This document shows positions 1 through 7,342 of a stretch of 7,342 nt of DNA, piece after piece. Both the position numbers and the translations under genes were made by a program. Below the pieces are notes generated by a model. That model was not told the origin of the DNA. It was given only the letters and a program-made list of their open reading frames with translations, and did not search any database. The stretch is from positions 1 through 7,342 of the forward strand of contig JAKALI010000194.1 in assembly GCA_021813195.1 (NCBI GenBank), given 5' to 3'. This stretch comes from Pseudomonadota bacterium (lineage in GTDB: Bacteria; Pseudomonadota; Alphaproteobacteria; Rhizobiales; Hyphomicrobiaceae). The number at the start of each line of letters is the position of its first letter. The first letter of the stretch is position 1.

Positions 1-317
1 ACCGCGCGCGCCAAAGGGCTCACTGAGCGGGAGGTGCTTTACGGGCACGTCTTCCGCAATGCGATGCTGATCATCATTGCCGGATTTCCCGCAGCCTTCA
101 TTGGCGCGTTCTTCTCGGGCTCACTCTGATCGAGACGATCTTCTCTCTCGATGGACTGGGTCTGCTCGGATTCGAATCCGTGATTAATCGCGATTATCCG
201 GTTGTCTTCGCGACACTCTATATTTTTTCTCTGCTCGGGCTGTTCATGAACCTGCTGTCCGATTTCATCTACACGCTTGTCGATCCACGCATCGACTTTG
301 AGAGCCGGGAGGTCTGA
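1..317 (+). pseudogene. yejB: Peptide ABC transporter inner-membrane permease YejB, C-terminal part, apparently frameshifted
   Basis: This is the 3' end of one of the two permeases of the YejABEF peptide importer; the 5' part lies before the window. Reading from base 1, 42 codons give the cytoplasmic EAA-type loop that docks on the ATPase ([16 protein letters not shown], then VFRNAML) and a membrane segment ending in FFSGSL, then a TGA at 127-129. One frame over, from 126, the expected continuation appears at once: [18 protein letters not shown], then [14 protein letters not shown], the last membrane helix, and the family ending [12 protein letters not shown] with TGA at 315-317. YejB relatives have GSLLIE here, so one base appears to be missing between 124 and 128. 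About 62 conserved residues, including the last helix, would be lost. No slippery heptamer is visible, so programmed -1 shifting is unlikely. Family identity is firm; whether the gene is really broken or this is a sequence error cannot be settled here. Confidence 0.85.
307..312 (+). promoter_or_regulatory. Ribosome binding site of yejE
   Basis: GGGAGG lies 8 nt before the GTG at 321 and inside the last codons of yejB. It is a near-perfect Shine-Dalgarno match at good spacing. It supports the GTG start and translational coupling of yejE to yejB. Confidence 0.75.
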
Positions 318-320
318 TCC

Positions 321-1553
321 GTGACCGCCCGGACCGCCACTTCCAGGCACCCACGAAACGCTGCCGAAGCGTTCGTCGACAAGATCGCGTTCTGGCGCGG
401 CATCGAATTGTCGCCGCTCAACCGCCGCCGTTGGGAGAATTTCAAATCCAACCGCCGCGGTTACTGGAGCTTGTGGATCTTCGGCGTATTGTTCGTCATC
501 TCGCTGTTTGCCGAACTGATCGCCAACGATCGGCCAATCATCCTGCGCTACAAGGGTGAGACACTCATTCCTGTGCTCGTCGACTACCCGGAGGAAAAAT
601 TCGGCGGCTTCCTCGCCGTCACCGACTATCGCGATCCGATGATCCTGAAGGAAATCGAAGAGCACGGCTGGGCGATCTGGCCGCCGATCGCCTACTCCTA
701 TGACACGATCAATAAGGATTACCCGACGCGCGCCCGCGCAGACGGGACCTGCGTTGAGGTCAAAGACGGCATCGAAATTCCAACCGGGATCGGATTTCCT
801 GCGCCGCCGCAATGGTCCTCCAGCCGGCCGTTGTGTCCAGCGCCTGCCGATCAGCTTGAGCGCTATCTAGCCTGGGGTAACACCAATTGGCTTGGGCTCG
901 ACGATCAGGGTCGGGACGTCCTGGCTCGCATCATCTACGGTTTTCGCATTTCGGTGCTATTCGGTTTGGTGCTCACAATATTGGCGTCTTTGATCGGCGT
1001 CGCCGCCGGCGCCGTGCAGGGTTATTTCGGTGGACGGGTGGATTTGATCTTCCAGCGGTTTTTGGAAATCTGGTCGTCGATCCCGGAACTTTATGTGTTG
1101 CTGATCATATCATCCGTGCTGATCCCAGGCTTCTGGACCTTGCTGCTCGTGCTGCTTGCGTTTCAGTGGACGTCGCTGGTTGGGATCGTGCGCGCGGAAT
1201 TCCTGCGCGGCCGCAATTTTGAATATATTCGCGCGGCGCGGGCGCTGGGCTTAAGCGACATCACAATCATGCGCAAGCATCTGCTACCGAACGCCATGGT
1301 GGCGACGCTTACGTTCCTGCCGTTCAAACTTTCGGGCTCGATCGCGCTTTTGACTGCTCTTGATTTCTTGGGCCTTGGTCTGCCGCCGGGGTCACCGTCG
1401 CTGGGCGAGTTGTTACTTCAGGGCAAGAAGTATCTCGACGCACCGTGGCTGGGGCTCTCCGGCTTTGTTCTAATTGCGCTGTTGTTGTCGCTGCTGATCT
1501 TCATCGGCGAGGCCGTGCGCGACGCGCTCGATCCCAAGAAGACGTTCCGGTGA
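321..1553 (+). CDS. yejE: Peptide ABC transporter inner-membrane permease YejE
   Basis: Second permease of the YejABEF importer, which brings oligopeptides across the inner membrane; the E. coli system is the uptake route for microcin C, and rhizobial and Brucella versions affect antimicrobial peptide resistance (family knowledge). The 410 aa begin with a polar cytoplasmic stretch, a first membrane helix (about 50-68), a long periplasmic region (about 70-205), then further helices at about 208-230, 255-290, 325-350 and 376-396. The family motif NWLGLDDQGRDVLAR is at 189-203, and the EAA-like ATPase-docking loop, RAARALGLSDITIMRKH, is at 304-320. The end DALDPKKTFR is typical. It is longer than the E. 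coli protein (about 340 aa) because of an N-terminal extension and a periplasmic insertion at about 135-187 holding its only two cysteines, C144 and C172. The GTG start follows the yejB stop by 3 nt and has a strong ribosome binding site. Nothing suggests loss of function. Confidence 0.95.
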   Translation: MTARTATSRHPRNAAEAFVDKIAFWRGIELSPLNRRRWENFKSNRRGYWSLWIFGVLFVISLFAELIANDRPIILRYKGETLIPVLVDYPEEKFGGFLAVTDYRDPMILKEIEEHGWAIWPPIAYSYDTINKDYPTRARADGTCVEVKDGIEIPTGIGFPAPPQWSSSRPLCPAPADQLERYLAWGNTNWLGLDDQGRDVLARIIYGFRISVLFGLVLTILASLIGVAAGAVQGYFGGRVDLIFQRFLEIWSSIPELYVLLIISSVLIPGFWTLLLVLLAFQWTSLVGIVRAEFLRGRNFEYIRAARALGLSDITIMRKHLLPNAMVATLTFLPFKLSGSIALLTALDFLGLGLPPGSPSLGELLLQGKKYLDAPWLGLSGFVLIALLLSLLIFIGEAVRDALDPKKTFR

Positions 1554-1557
1554 GGTG
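1552..1557 (+). promoter_or_regulatory. Ribosome binding site of yejF
   Basis: GAGGTG starts inside the yejE stop codon (TGA 1551-1553) and stands 4 nt before the ATG at 1562. The overlap of stop and Shine-Dalgarno sequence indicates coupled translation of yejE and yejF. Confidence 0.7.
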
Positions 1558-1561
1558 AAAC

Positions 1562-3196
1562 ATGACGCACGTCGAACCGCTCCTGGACGTCCAGAATTTG
1601 CAGGTTTCCTTTCGCTCTGGCTCCACGGAGAGCCTCGCCGTCAAGGGTGTGAGCTTCACGATCGGGCGCGGTGAGACGGTTGCCATCGTCGGCGAGTCAG
1701 GATCAGGGAAGACTGTCTCCGCCCTCTCAATCCTCAAGCTTTTGCCTTATCCGGCGGCGTCACACCCTGCTGGTCGCATCCTCTTCGAGGGCAAAGACCT
1801 GCTGGCGGCTCGCGAGGACGAGATGCAGACGGTGCGGGGCAACCGCATCTCCATCATTTTTCAAGAACCGATGACGTCGCTCAATCCTCTGCACACGATC
1901 GAGAAGCAGGTCGGCGAGATCTTGCGCGTGCATCGCGGGTTGGATGATGTCGCGGTACGCCGGCGCGTCGTCGACCTTCTCGCGAAAGTCGGCATAAGGG
2001 ATCCTGAATCGCGGCTCGCGGACTATCCGCACCAGTTGTCCGGCGGACAGCGTCAACGCGTCATGATCGCCATGGCGCTCGCCAATGAACCCGATTTGCT
2101 CATTGCGGATGAGCCCACGACGGCGCTCGATGTGACCATCCAAGCGCAGATCTTGGAACTGCTCCGGAATTTGAAAGCCGAATTCGGACTTTCGATGCTG
2201 CTCATCACCCATGACCTGGGCATTGTGCGCCGCATGGCCGATCGGGTGTATGTGATGCGCAACGGGGAGATCGTTGAAGAGGGCGCGACCGAGACGCTGT
2301 TCCGCGAGCCTAAGCATGCCTACACGCGCCAGCTCATTGCCGCGGAGCCCAAGGGGACCGCTGGGCAAGCTAGGTCGGACGCTGAGGAGATTTTGTCCGC
2401 CGAGAATCTGAAGGTCTGGTTTCCCATCCGCCGCGGAATCCTTCGACGCACGGTCGATCACATCAAGGCGGTCGATGGCATCTCGCTGCGCTTGCGCGCC
2501 GGGGCGACGCTCGGTGTGGTTGGCGAGTCGGGCTCCGGTAAGACGACACTCGGACTGGCTCTGCTGCGGCTCGTCTCCTCCGAGGGGCCGATCGTGTACC
2601 GCGGGCGACGGATTGATGGGTTCGATTCGCGGCAGATGCGACCCTTGCGCCGCGAAATGCAGGTGGTCTTCCAGGATCCTTATGGCTCACTCTCCCCGCG
2701 ATTGTCGGTGGCTCAGATCATCGAGGAAGGACTCCTCATTCAGCGACCGGACCTGAGCTGGGAGCAGCGGCGCGAGCGGGTGGGCGTGGCGCTCGGCGAG
2801 GTTGGCCTCGATCCCGGCTCGCTCGACCGTTACCCGCACGAGTTCTCTGGTGGACAGCGCCAGCGCATAGCCATCGCCCGGGCTATGGTGCTTGAGCCGC
2901 GTTTTGTGATGCTGGATGAGCCAACCAGCGCGCTCGATATGAGCGTCCAGGCGCAGATCGTCGAATTGTTGCGCGAGCTGCAGCGCAAGCATGGCCTTGC
3001 TTATTTGTTCATCAGTCATGATCTCAAGGTCGTGCGGGCGCTCTGCAACGACGTGATCGTCATGAAGAACGGTAAGGTCGTGGAGGAGGGGCCGGCCGAG
3101 CAGATCTTCTCGGCGCCGAAGGCAGATTACACGCGCGCTTTGCTCGCAGCCGCGTTCGATCTGAAGGTGGCGTACCGGAACGCGACGGCCTCCTGA
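1562..3196 (+). CDS. yejF: Peptide ABC transporter double ATPase YejF
   Basis: Cytoplasmic energy-coupling subunit of the YejABEF importer: two ABC ATPase domains in one 544 aa chain, hydrolysing ATP to drive peptide uptake through YejB and YejE. Domain 1 (about 5-260): Walker A GESGSGKT at 44-51, Q-loop Q101 in [10 protein letters not shown], signature LSGGQ at 159-163, Walker B LLIADEP with catalytic E184, and H-loop H217. Domain 2 (about 277-530): Walker A GESGSGKT at 321-328, Q371 in [10 protein letters not shown], signature FSGGQ at 428-432, Walker B VMLDEP with E453, and H486. Each half carries the C-terminal segment typical of oligopeptide/dipeptide ATPases (AYTRQLI at 253-259, DYTRALL at 522-528). 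All motifs needed at both ATP sites are present, and length is as usual for YejF-type fused ATPases. It is the last gene of the operon; a convergent gene starts 28 bp beyond. It could be annotated as DppD/DppF-like, but the fusion and the yejB-yejE context favour YejF. Confidence 0.95.
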   Translation: MTHVEPLLDVQNLQVSFRSGSTESLAVKGVSFTIGRGETVAIVGESGSGKTVSALSILKLLPYPAASHPAGRILFEGKDLLAAREDEMQTVRGNRISIIFQEPMTSLNPLHTIEKQVGEILRVHRGLDDVAVRRRVVDLLAKVGIRDPESRLADYPHQLSGGQRQRVMIAMALANEPDLLIADEPTTALDVTIQAQILELLRNLKAEFGLSMLLITHDLGIVRRMADRVYVMRNGEIVEEGATETLFREPKHAYTRQLIAAEPKGTAGQARSDAEEILSAENLKVWFPIRRGILRRTVDHIKAVDGISLRLRAGATLGVVGESGSGKTTLGLALLRLVSSEGPIVYRGRRIDGFDSRQMRPLRREMQVVFQDPYGSLSPRLSVAQIIEEGLLIQRPDLSWEQRRERVGVALGEVGLDPGSLDRYPHEFSGGQRQRIAIARAMVLEPRFVMLDEPTSALDMSVQAQIVELLRELQRKHGLAYLFISHDLKVVRALCNDVIVMKNGKVVEEGPAEQIFSAPKADYTRALLAAAFDLKVAYRNATAS

Positions 3197-3224
3197 TTGC
3201 AGCTCCGCACAGCGCGCTCCATTG

Positions 3225-4256
3225 TCATGATTTGCGGGCGGAGGCGAGCTGCGCAATCTGGAGCATCAGGCGTTCTGCAATCAGGTCCTGCTGAGCCGGC
3301 ATCCAGCGGGCTTTGCGCGCGGCGTCTGCGGTCGCCTCGAGTGCGCGGCCAAGCGCGGGCAGTCGCCATCGCCGGCACTGATCCTTCAGCACGTCCTGAA
3401 CTTTTGGTGGCGGCTTCGGCTTGAGATCGCCGATGACGGCTTCCACCGAACGGCCCGCTGCGATTGCAACTGCCAGGCCGTGCAGCCGGATGAGGTGGCG
3501 CTGGAGGGACAGGATGATCGATTGGGCATCCTCTCCCGATGACAAGGCGCGATTGTATTCTTCAACAGCCTTGGTTGCTTCACCCATGGCCGCAGCGTGA
3601 ACGATACGGTCGATTGTCAATTCGGAGGCATCCCCGATGACGGCGTCGACGTCGTCTTCTGAGATCTGCCCCTGCCCGGCAGCATAGATCGCAAGCTTAT
3701 TCAATTCGCTGCGCGACATCACACGGTCGCCGCCGAGACGGGAAATGAGCGTCTGACGCACGGCGGGGGCGAGGCTCAGTTGTTCACGCCGAAGCGTTTC
3801 ATCGATCAATTCGCCCAGAGTTTCGACATCATCGACATAGCAGGCGATGGTAGCCGCGTGCGCCAACTTTTCGAACAGCGCGTGCAAAGCGTCGGTTTTT
3901 TTGATCTGTCCGGCCTCGACGATGAGGAATCCGGCAGCATGCGTCTCCTGCACTATCGGTTTCAGCTTGTGGATGTTTATGCGCCGGCTGGCGGTGACGC
4001 GGATGATCTTGCGGCCACCAAACATGGGAGCGGTCAGCAGCTCGACAGCAAGCCGGTCGGGATCGGCTTCGATGTCGGCGTCGTCGAGCCGCATGGTCTC
4101 ACCCGGCGGGTCAAGAGAGCGCGCGATCGCCAAACTCAAATTGCTCGCGCGTTCTGCCACGAGGCCGGCATCGGGGCCGTGAATGAGGTAAGCCCAGAAT
4201 TTCCGATCGGGTCGAGAAATAAGGGACTGGGCTTGCTTGCCCGTAACGGCCACCAT
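3225..4256 (-). CDS. holA: DNA polymerase III delta subunit (clamp loader)
   Basis: Delta is the clamp-loader subunit that binds and opens the beta sliding clamp so it can be placed on primed DNA; it acts with tau/gamma and delta-prime. The 343 aa show the family pattern. Near the N-terminus is a degenerate P-loop-like stretch, LIHGPDAGLVAERA at 24-37, followed by the AAA+-like region with TAPMFGGRKIIRV at 75-87 and FLIVEAG at 110-116. GGDRVMSRSELNKLAIYA (175-192) is a conserved delta motif. The C-terminal helical collar domain includes LQRHLIRLHGLA (251-262) and the basic segment PPPKVQDVLKDQCRRWR (282-298). The ATG at 4256 is 7 nt past the lptE stop without a clear Shine-Dalgarno sequence, so re-initiation after lptE is likely. 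MVAV is the kind of start seen in relatives. Sequence similarity among delta subunits is low, so context (leuS-lptE-holA) adds weight. Confidence 0.93.
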   Translation of the reverse strand: MVAVTGKQAQSLISRPDRKFWAYLIHGPDAGLVAERASNLSLAIARSLDPPGETMRLDDADIEADPDRLAVELLTAPMFGGRKIIRVTASRRINIHKLKPIVQETHAAGFLIVEAGQIKKTDALHALFEKLAHAATIACYVDDVETLGELIDETLRREQLSLAPAVRQTLISRLGGDRVMSRSELNKLAIYAAGQGQISEDDVDAVIGDASELTIDRIVHAAAMGEATKAVEEYNRALSSGEDAQSIILSLQRHLIRLHGLAVAIAAGRSVEAVIGDLKPKPPPKVQDVLKDQCRRWRLPALGRALEATADAARKARWMPAQQDLIAERLMLQIAQLASARKS

Positions 4257-4263
4257 CGCCGCG

Positions 4264-4857
4264 TCAGGCCGCTGTCGCGAGATAGGCGGCGACGCGCGTC
4301 TTCAGATCCTCACCGATGGTCTTTGCCGCGCGGTCCTCGGCCTCCTGGCGGGCGCGCACGTTGGCATAGATCGAACTCACGCGGTCGAAGCCAGCGCGGG
4401 CGTTGCTCTCACCCTGGAGAACAACTTGACTGTCGCTCAAACGAACCAAGCGAAACGAGGCATCGAGGTTATAGACTTGGCTGCGCGCCTCGCCGGTGAC
4501 GCGAACCAGCGTCGAACTCACGGATTCGCGGATTGCGACTTCGAGCCGGTAGAGGGGGTGAGGCGCAGCATCACCGCCGCCCGTGGACTGATAGATGAAC
4601 TCGTTGCGGACTTGCTGCCCGACCCGGCCAGGGATTGTCGCGATGTCGACTTGGGCAAGCTTCTCATTTGTCGTGAGGCCATTGGCGCCGACCGAGCCAT
4701 ACATCGGTCGGAAGCCGGTGTCCCCGCAGGCGGAGGCGAGAAGGGCGACCGCCGCTGCGAATGCAAATTGCGTCCCGCGCCGCCCCTGCGACGTCGCCCG
4801 TCGTCCTTTTAGTTCGTTGCGTCGACGAACGGTCATACGCGCCTCAGGCAACGACAT
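4264..4857 (-). CDS. lptE: LPS-assembly outer-membrane lipoprotein LptE
   Basis: LptE is the lipoprotein plug inside the LptD barrel, which inserts lipopolysaccharide into the outer leaflet of the outer membrane. From the ATG at 4857 the product is 197 aa: a basic n-region rich in Arg/Lys, a hydrophobic stretch [14 protein letters not shown] (31-44) with a lipobox-like ASAC and lipidated C44, then GFRPMYG at 48-54, the hallmark seen right after the Cys in this family. The mature part has the expected mix: YRLEVAI (103-109), [16 protein letters not shown] (134-149), and a helical end [17 protein letters not shown]. The first ATG overlaps leuS by 14 nt and has AAAGGA 6 nt upstream; a second ATG (codon 8, 4836) lies 7 nt after the leuS stop with GAGG 5 nt upstream. 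Both give a working lipoprotein signal, so the start is open; the shorter form has a more usual n-region. Alanine rather than leucine at -3 of the lipobox is tolerated. Confidence 0.88.
   Translation of the reverse strand: MSLPEARMTVRRRNELKGRRATSQGRRGTQFAFAAAVALLASACGDTGFRPMYGSVGANGLTTNEKLAQVDIATIPGRVGQQVRNEFIYQSTGGGDAAPHPLYRLEVAIRESVSSTLVRVTGEARSQVYNLDASFRLVRLSDSQVVLQGESNARAGFDRVSSIYANVRARQEAEDRAAKTIGEDLKTRVAAYLATAA
4842..4845 (-). promoter_or_regulatory. Ribosome binding site for the shorter lptE start
   Basis: GAGG on the minus strand overlaps the leuS stop codon (TGA at 4846-4844) and is 5 nt before the ATG at 4836. If used, lptE would start at codon 8 and be coupled to termination of leuS translation. 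Confidence 0.4.
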
Positions 4858-7342
4858 TCACGATCCTTTGCGGCACCACGATCACCTTGCGGGCCGGTCG
4901 GCCTTCAAGAGCCTTGACAACGGGTTCCAGAGCCAAGGCTGCGGCTTCAACATCCGCGTTCGTGGCCGAGCGCGCGATGGTCAATTCGCCACGCCGCTTA
5001 CCATTGACCTGTACGGCAATGGTCACGTGATCGTCAACGAGCAACGCCGGGTCGGCCTCGGGCCAGGGTTCTTTGGCCAGCAAGGTGTTGTATCCGAGCC
5101 GCGCCCAGCACTCCTCGGCCAGATGGGGCATCATCGGCGCGATCAACTTGACCAGTATTTCCGTTGCCTCGCGGATACTGGCCTCACTCGCTGAGATTTT
5201 CTTGGATACTGCTGCTGACAGTAGATTTGTTAGTTCATAAATTTTAGCGACGGCGACATTAAATCTTAAGGCTTCAATATTGCGGCCCACAGCGTCTAGC
5301 GCCTTATGGGCCGCGCTCCGGACGTCGAGATCTTCCGCCGCAAGATCCGCGGGCTCACTGGCGCCGTCTCCTCGCCCGCTCGAGCGGTCGGCTACGTCGC
5401 CGACGAGACGCCAGACCCGCTGCAGGAAGCGGCCGGCACCCTGAACGCCAGCCTCCGTCCATATCACGTCGCGTTCGGGCGGGCTGTCGGAGAGCATGAA
5501 CCAGCGGGCACAATCCGCGCCCCAGTGGGCGATAATGTCGTCGGGGTCGACAAGGTTCTTCTTTGACTTCGACATCTTTTCGACGCCGCCAATTGTGACA
5601 GGCTTCCCCGTCGCAATTTCGATGGCTCGGCGATTCGTCCCGTCACCTTCGAAAGTCACCTCGCTGGGTAGCAGCCACGCGCCGGTTGCCGATTTGTAGG
5701 TTTCGTGGGTCACCATGCCCTGGGTGAACAGCGCCGCAAAAGGCTCGCGCAAGCCCTGTGATCCAAAGCCGCTGTCGCTCATCGCGCGCCAGAAAAACCG
5801 CGAGTATAAAAGATGCAGAATCGCGTGCTCGATACCGCCGATATACTGATCGACGGGTAGCCAGTAGTTCACAGCCTCTAGGTCGATCGGCGCAGCGGCA
5901 TGGGGCGCTGTAAATCGCGCATAATACCACGAACTGTCGACAAAGGTGTCCATCGTGTCGGTTTCCCGCCGCGCAGGCCTCTGGCACGATGGACACGTCA
6001 CATGCTTCCAGGTCGGATGGCGTTCGAGCGGATTGCCCGGCTGGTCGAACGTTGCGTCTTCCGGTAGTTGGACCGGCAATTGATCCTCCGGCACCGGGAC
6101 CACGCCGCAGGCCTCGCAATGGATGACGGGAATGGGACAACCCCAGTAGCGCTGACGCGAGATTCCCCAGTCGCGCAGGCGGTAATTGATCTTGCGTTCG
6201 CCAACCGGCGCATGTCCGAGCTTGGTCGATTGCAGACGGCGAGCAACCTCCTCGAAGGCTTCGGTCGTGGACAGACCATCGAGGAAGCGCGAATTGATCA
6301 TCGTGCCCTCACCGTCGAAGGCCTCGTCACGGATCGCGAACGTCGTGGGATCGGCGCCGGGTGGTAAAATGACGGGTGTGACGGGCAAACCATACTTGCG
6401 GGCGAAATCGAGGTCGCGTTGATCGCCGGACGGGCAGCCGAAAATCGCGCCTGTGCCGTAGTCCATGAGGATGAAGTTTGCGACGTAAACGGGCAGATGC
6501 CAGTCCGGATCGAAAGGATGGATGGCGCGAATGCCCGTATCGAAGCCTTTTTTCTCTGCTGTTTCGAGATCGGCGATGGAGGTGCCCATGCGACGGCATT
6601 CCTCGCAGAAATCGGCGAGACGCGGGGTCGTTTGTGCCGCAGCTTTGGCCAGCGGATGATCCGGAGCGATCGCCAGGAACGATGCGCCGAACAGCGTATC
6701 AGGTCGTGTCGTGTAGATTTGTAGCTCGTCGTGACCCTGCGGCGCCGACGCTTTCTCCAACGCCCATCGGATGAGCATGCCCTCAGAGCGGCCGATCCAG
6801 TTGGCCTGCATCAGCCGGACCTTCTCTGGCCATTTATCGAGCGATCCGAGCGCTTCGAGCAATTCGTCCGAATAGGCCGTGATCTTGAAGAACCACTGCG
6901 TCAGCTCGCGGGTTTCGACCAGTGCGCCCGAGCGCCAGCCGCGACCGTCGATAACCTGTTCGTTGGCGAGCACGGTATTGTCGACGGGATCCCAGTTCAC
7001 TTTTGAGGATTTGCGGTAAGCGAGGCCCCTTTTGAGCAAGGCCAAAAAAATGCGCTGCTGATGACGATAGTAATCGGGGCTGCAGGTGGCGATTTCGCGG
7101 GACCAGTCGAGGGACAGGCCCAACGACTTGAGCTGCGCTCGCATCGTTTCGATGTTGGCGTAGGTCCAAGTGCTGGGATGGGTTTTTCTCTCGATGGCCG
7201 CGTTCTCGGCGGGCATGCCGAAGGCGTCCCAGCCCATCGGATGGAGCACATTGAAGCCGCGCGCACGCTTGTAGCGGGCAAAGACGTCTCCCATCGCGTA
7301 GTTGCGCACGTGCCCCATGTGGATGCGCCCGGACGGGTAGGG
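4844..7342 (-). CDS. leuS: Leucyl-tRNA synthetase, 5' end outside the window
   Basis: Class I aminoacyl-tRNA synthetase that activates leucine with ATP and charges tRNA-Leu in the cytoplasm, with editing of misacylated tRNA. 832 codons are visible; numbering here starts at the first codon in the window. The catalytic HIGH motif is HMGH at 8-11, preceded by PYPSGRI, so only about 40 N-terminal residues are missing. The CP1 editing domain has TTRPDTLFG (211-219) and [15 protein letters not shown] (296-310), whose SGD aspartate corresponds by motif to the editing Asp. A zinc-binding insert has CEAC (409-412) and CPSC (450-453). KMSKS is at 589-593 (5564-5578), followed by the helical anticodon-binding domain and the C-terminal domain ending RIVNVVA. 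No catalytic element is missing. It is the first visible gene of a leuS-lptE-holA operon; its stop lies within or just before lptE. Codons in the anticodon-binding domain around 5221-5300 are unusually AT-rich and include several rare Leu codons. An ATG at 7318 exists inside the HMGH motif and is not the true start. Confidence 0.98.
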   Translation of the reverse strand, partial: PYPSGRIHMGHVRNYAMGDVFARYKRARGFNVLHPMGWDAFGMPAENAAIERKTHPSTWTYANIETMRAQLKSLGLSLDWSREIATCSPDYYRHQQRIFLALLKRGLAYRKSSKVNWDPVDNTVLANEQVIDGRGWRSGALVETRELTQWFFKITAYSDELLEALGSLDKWPEKVRLMQANWIGRSEGMLIRWALEKASAPQGHDELQIYTTRPDTLFGASFLAIAPDHPLAKAAAQTTPRLADFCEECRRMGTSIADLETAEKKGFDTGIRAIHPFDPDWHLPVYVANFILMDYGTGAIFGCPSGDQRDLDFARKYGLPVTPVILPPGADPTTFAIRDEAFDGEGTMINSRFLDGLSTTEAFEEVARRLQSTKLGHAPVGERKINYRLRDWGISRQRYWGCPIPVIHCEACGVVPVPEDQLPVQLPEDATFDQPGNPLERHPTWKHVTCPSCQRPARRETDTMDTFVDSSWYYARFTAPHAAAPIDLEAVNYWLPVDQYIGGIEHAILHLLYSRFFWRAMSDSGFGSQGLREPFAALFTQGMVTHETYKSATGAWLLPSEVTFEGDGTNRRAIEIATGKPVTIGGVEKMSKSKKNLVDPDDIIAHWGADCARWFMLSDSPPERDVIWTEAGVQGAGRFLQRVWRLVGDVADRSSGRGDGASEPADLAAEDLDVRSAAHKALDAVGRNIEALRFNVAVAKIYELTNLLSAAVSKKISASEASIREATEILVKLIAPMMPHLAEECWARLGYNTLLAKEPWPEADPALLVDDHVTIAVQVNGKRRGELTIARSATNADVEAAALALEPVVKALEGRPARKVIVVPQRIVNVVA
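4864..4869 (-). promoter_or_regulatory. Ribosome binding site for the longer lptE start
   Basis: AAAGGA on the minus strand is 6 nt before the ATG at 4857 and lies inside the last codons of leuS. It is the reason for listing the longer form of lptE; it competes with the GAGG further downstream. Confidence 0.45.
5241..5269 (-). promoter_or_regulatory. Possible sigma70-type promoter inside leuS facing lptE-holA
   Basis: On the minus strand TTAAGA (5269-5264; 4 of 6 to TTGACA) is followed by exactly 17 nt and then TAAAAT (5246-5241; 5 of 6 to TATAAT). The pair sits in the most AT-rich part of leuS and would start transcripts near 5234, about 375 nt before lptE. Such matches arise by chance in AT-rich DNA, so this is only a candidate. 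If real it would let lptE and holA be expressed apart from leuS. Confidence 0.25.

Noticed and set aside
115..135. Programmed ribosomal frameshifting in yejB.
   Set aside because: There is no X-XXY-YYZ slippery heptamer in frame. The required shift is -1, while the CTC-TGA context resembles only loosely the +1 prfB site, which would give the wrong frame.
39..812. A 257-codon open frame on the minus strand opposite the end of yejB and the start of yejE.
   Set aside because: It overlies two genes with convincing family motifs on the other strand, has no recognisable domain, and long antisense frames are expected in GC-rich coding DNA.
1760..2461. A 233-codon open frame on the minus strand within yejF; similar ones lie at 2687-3256 and elsewhere.
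   Set aside because: These are antisense shadows of the ABC ATPase. Their sequence is Arg/Asp/His-rich and mirrors the yejF codons.
3195..3258. An inverted repeat around the convergent junction, tested as a bidirectional terminator.
   Set aside because: The stem has bulges and a loop of about 35 nt, alternative pairings exist (3203-3208 with 3238-3243), and no T-run follows on either strand.
3780..4499. A 239-codon plus-strand open frame across holA and lptE.
   Set aside because: It crosses the boundary of two well supported minus-strand genes, and the product has no recognisable fold or motif.
6415..6450. GCPSGDQRD in the LeuRS editing domain, where E. coli has VPGHDQRD, considered as an editing defect.
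   Set aside because: The key aspartate and the TTRPDT threonines are present, and I recall this variant in other alphaproteobacterial LeuRS proteins.

Overview
The window looks like ordinary chromosomal core sequence from a GC-rich alphaproteobacterium. A Rhizobiales (Hyphomicrobiales) member is most likely, judging from YejE and HolA sequence features and the gene order leuS-lptE-holA. This placement comes from remembered family features, not a search, and no genus can be named. I see no mobile element, CRISPR array, tRNA, rRNA or integrase, and nearly all bases lie in six genes that form two convergent blocks.

Left block, + strand, 1 to 3196: the distal part of a yejABEF operon, encoding a peptide ABC importer (microcin C / oligopeptide type). 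It holds the 3' end of yejB (inner-membrane permease), complete yejE (second permease) and complete yejF (double ATPase). yejB and yejE are 3 nt apart; yejE and yejF are 8 nt apart, with the yejF ribosome binding site touching the yejE stop. yejB carries an apparent one-base deletion near 124-128, which gives a premature TGA at 127-129. The rest of its conserved C-terminus continues in another frame to 317. Because yejE and yejF look fully intact, this is either a sequencing or assembly error or a very recent mutation.

Right block, - strand, 7342 to 3225: leuS (leucyl-tRNA synthetase, 5' end beyond the window), lptE (LPS-assembly outer-membrane lipoprotein) and holA (DNA polymerase III delta subunit). 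They are packed as an operon: leuS and lptE overlap or are 7 nt apart depending on the lptE start, and lptE and holA are 7 nt apart. The same order is known in gammaproteobacteria such as E. coli. The three products serve translation, envelope assembly and replication, so the grouping is conserved housekeeping rather than one pathway.

The two blocks meet tail to tail with 28 bp between stop codons and no convincing intrinsic terminator.

The points most worth checking are the yejB frameshift, an AT-rich patch inside leuS (19 G/C in the 60 bases 5221-5280) that contains rare leucine codons and a promoter-like -35/-10 pair facing lptE-holA, and a periplasmic insertion in YejE carrying that protein's only two cysteines. 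I found no convincing new biological system here.
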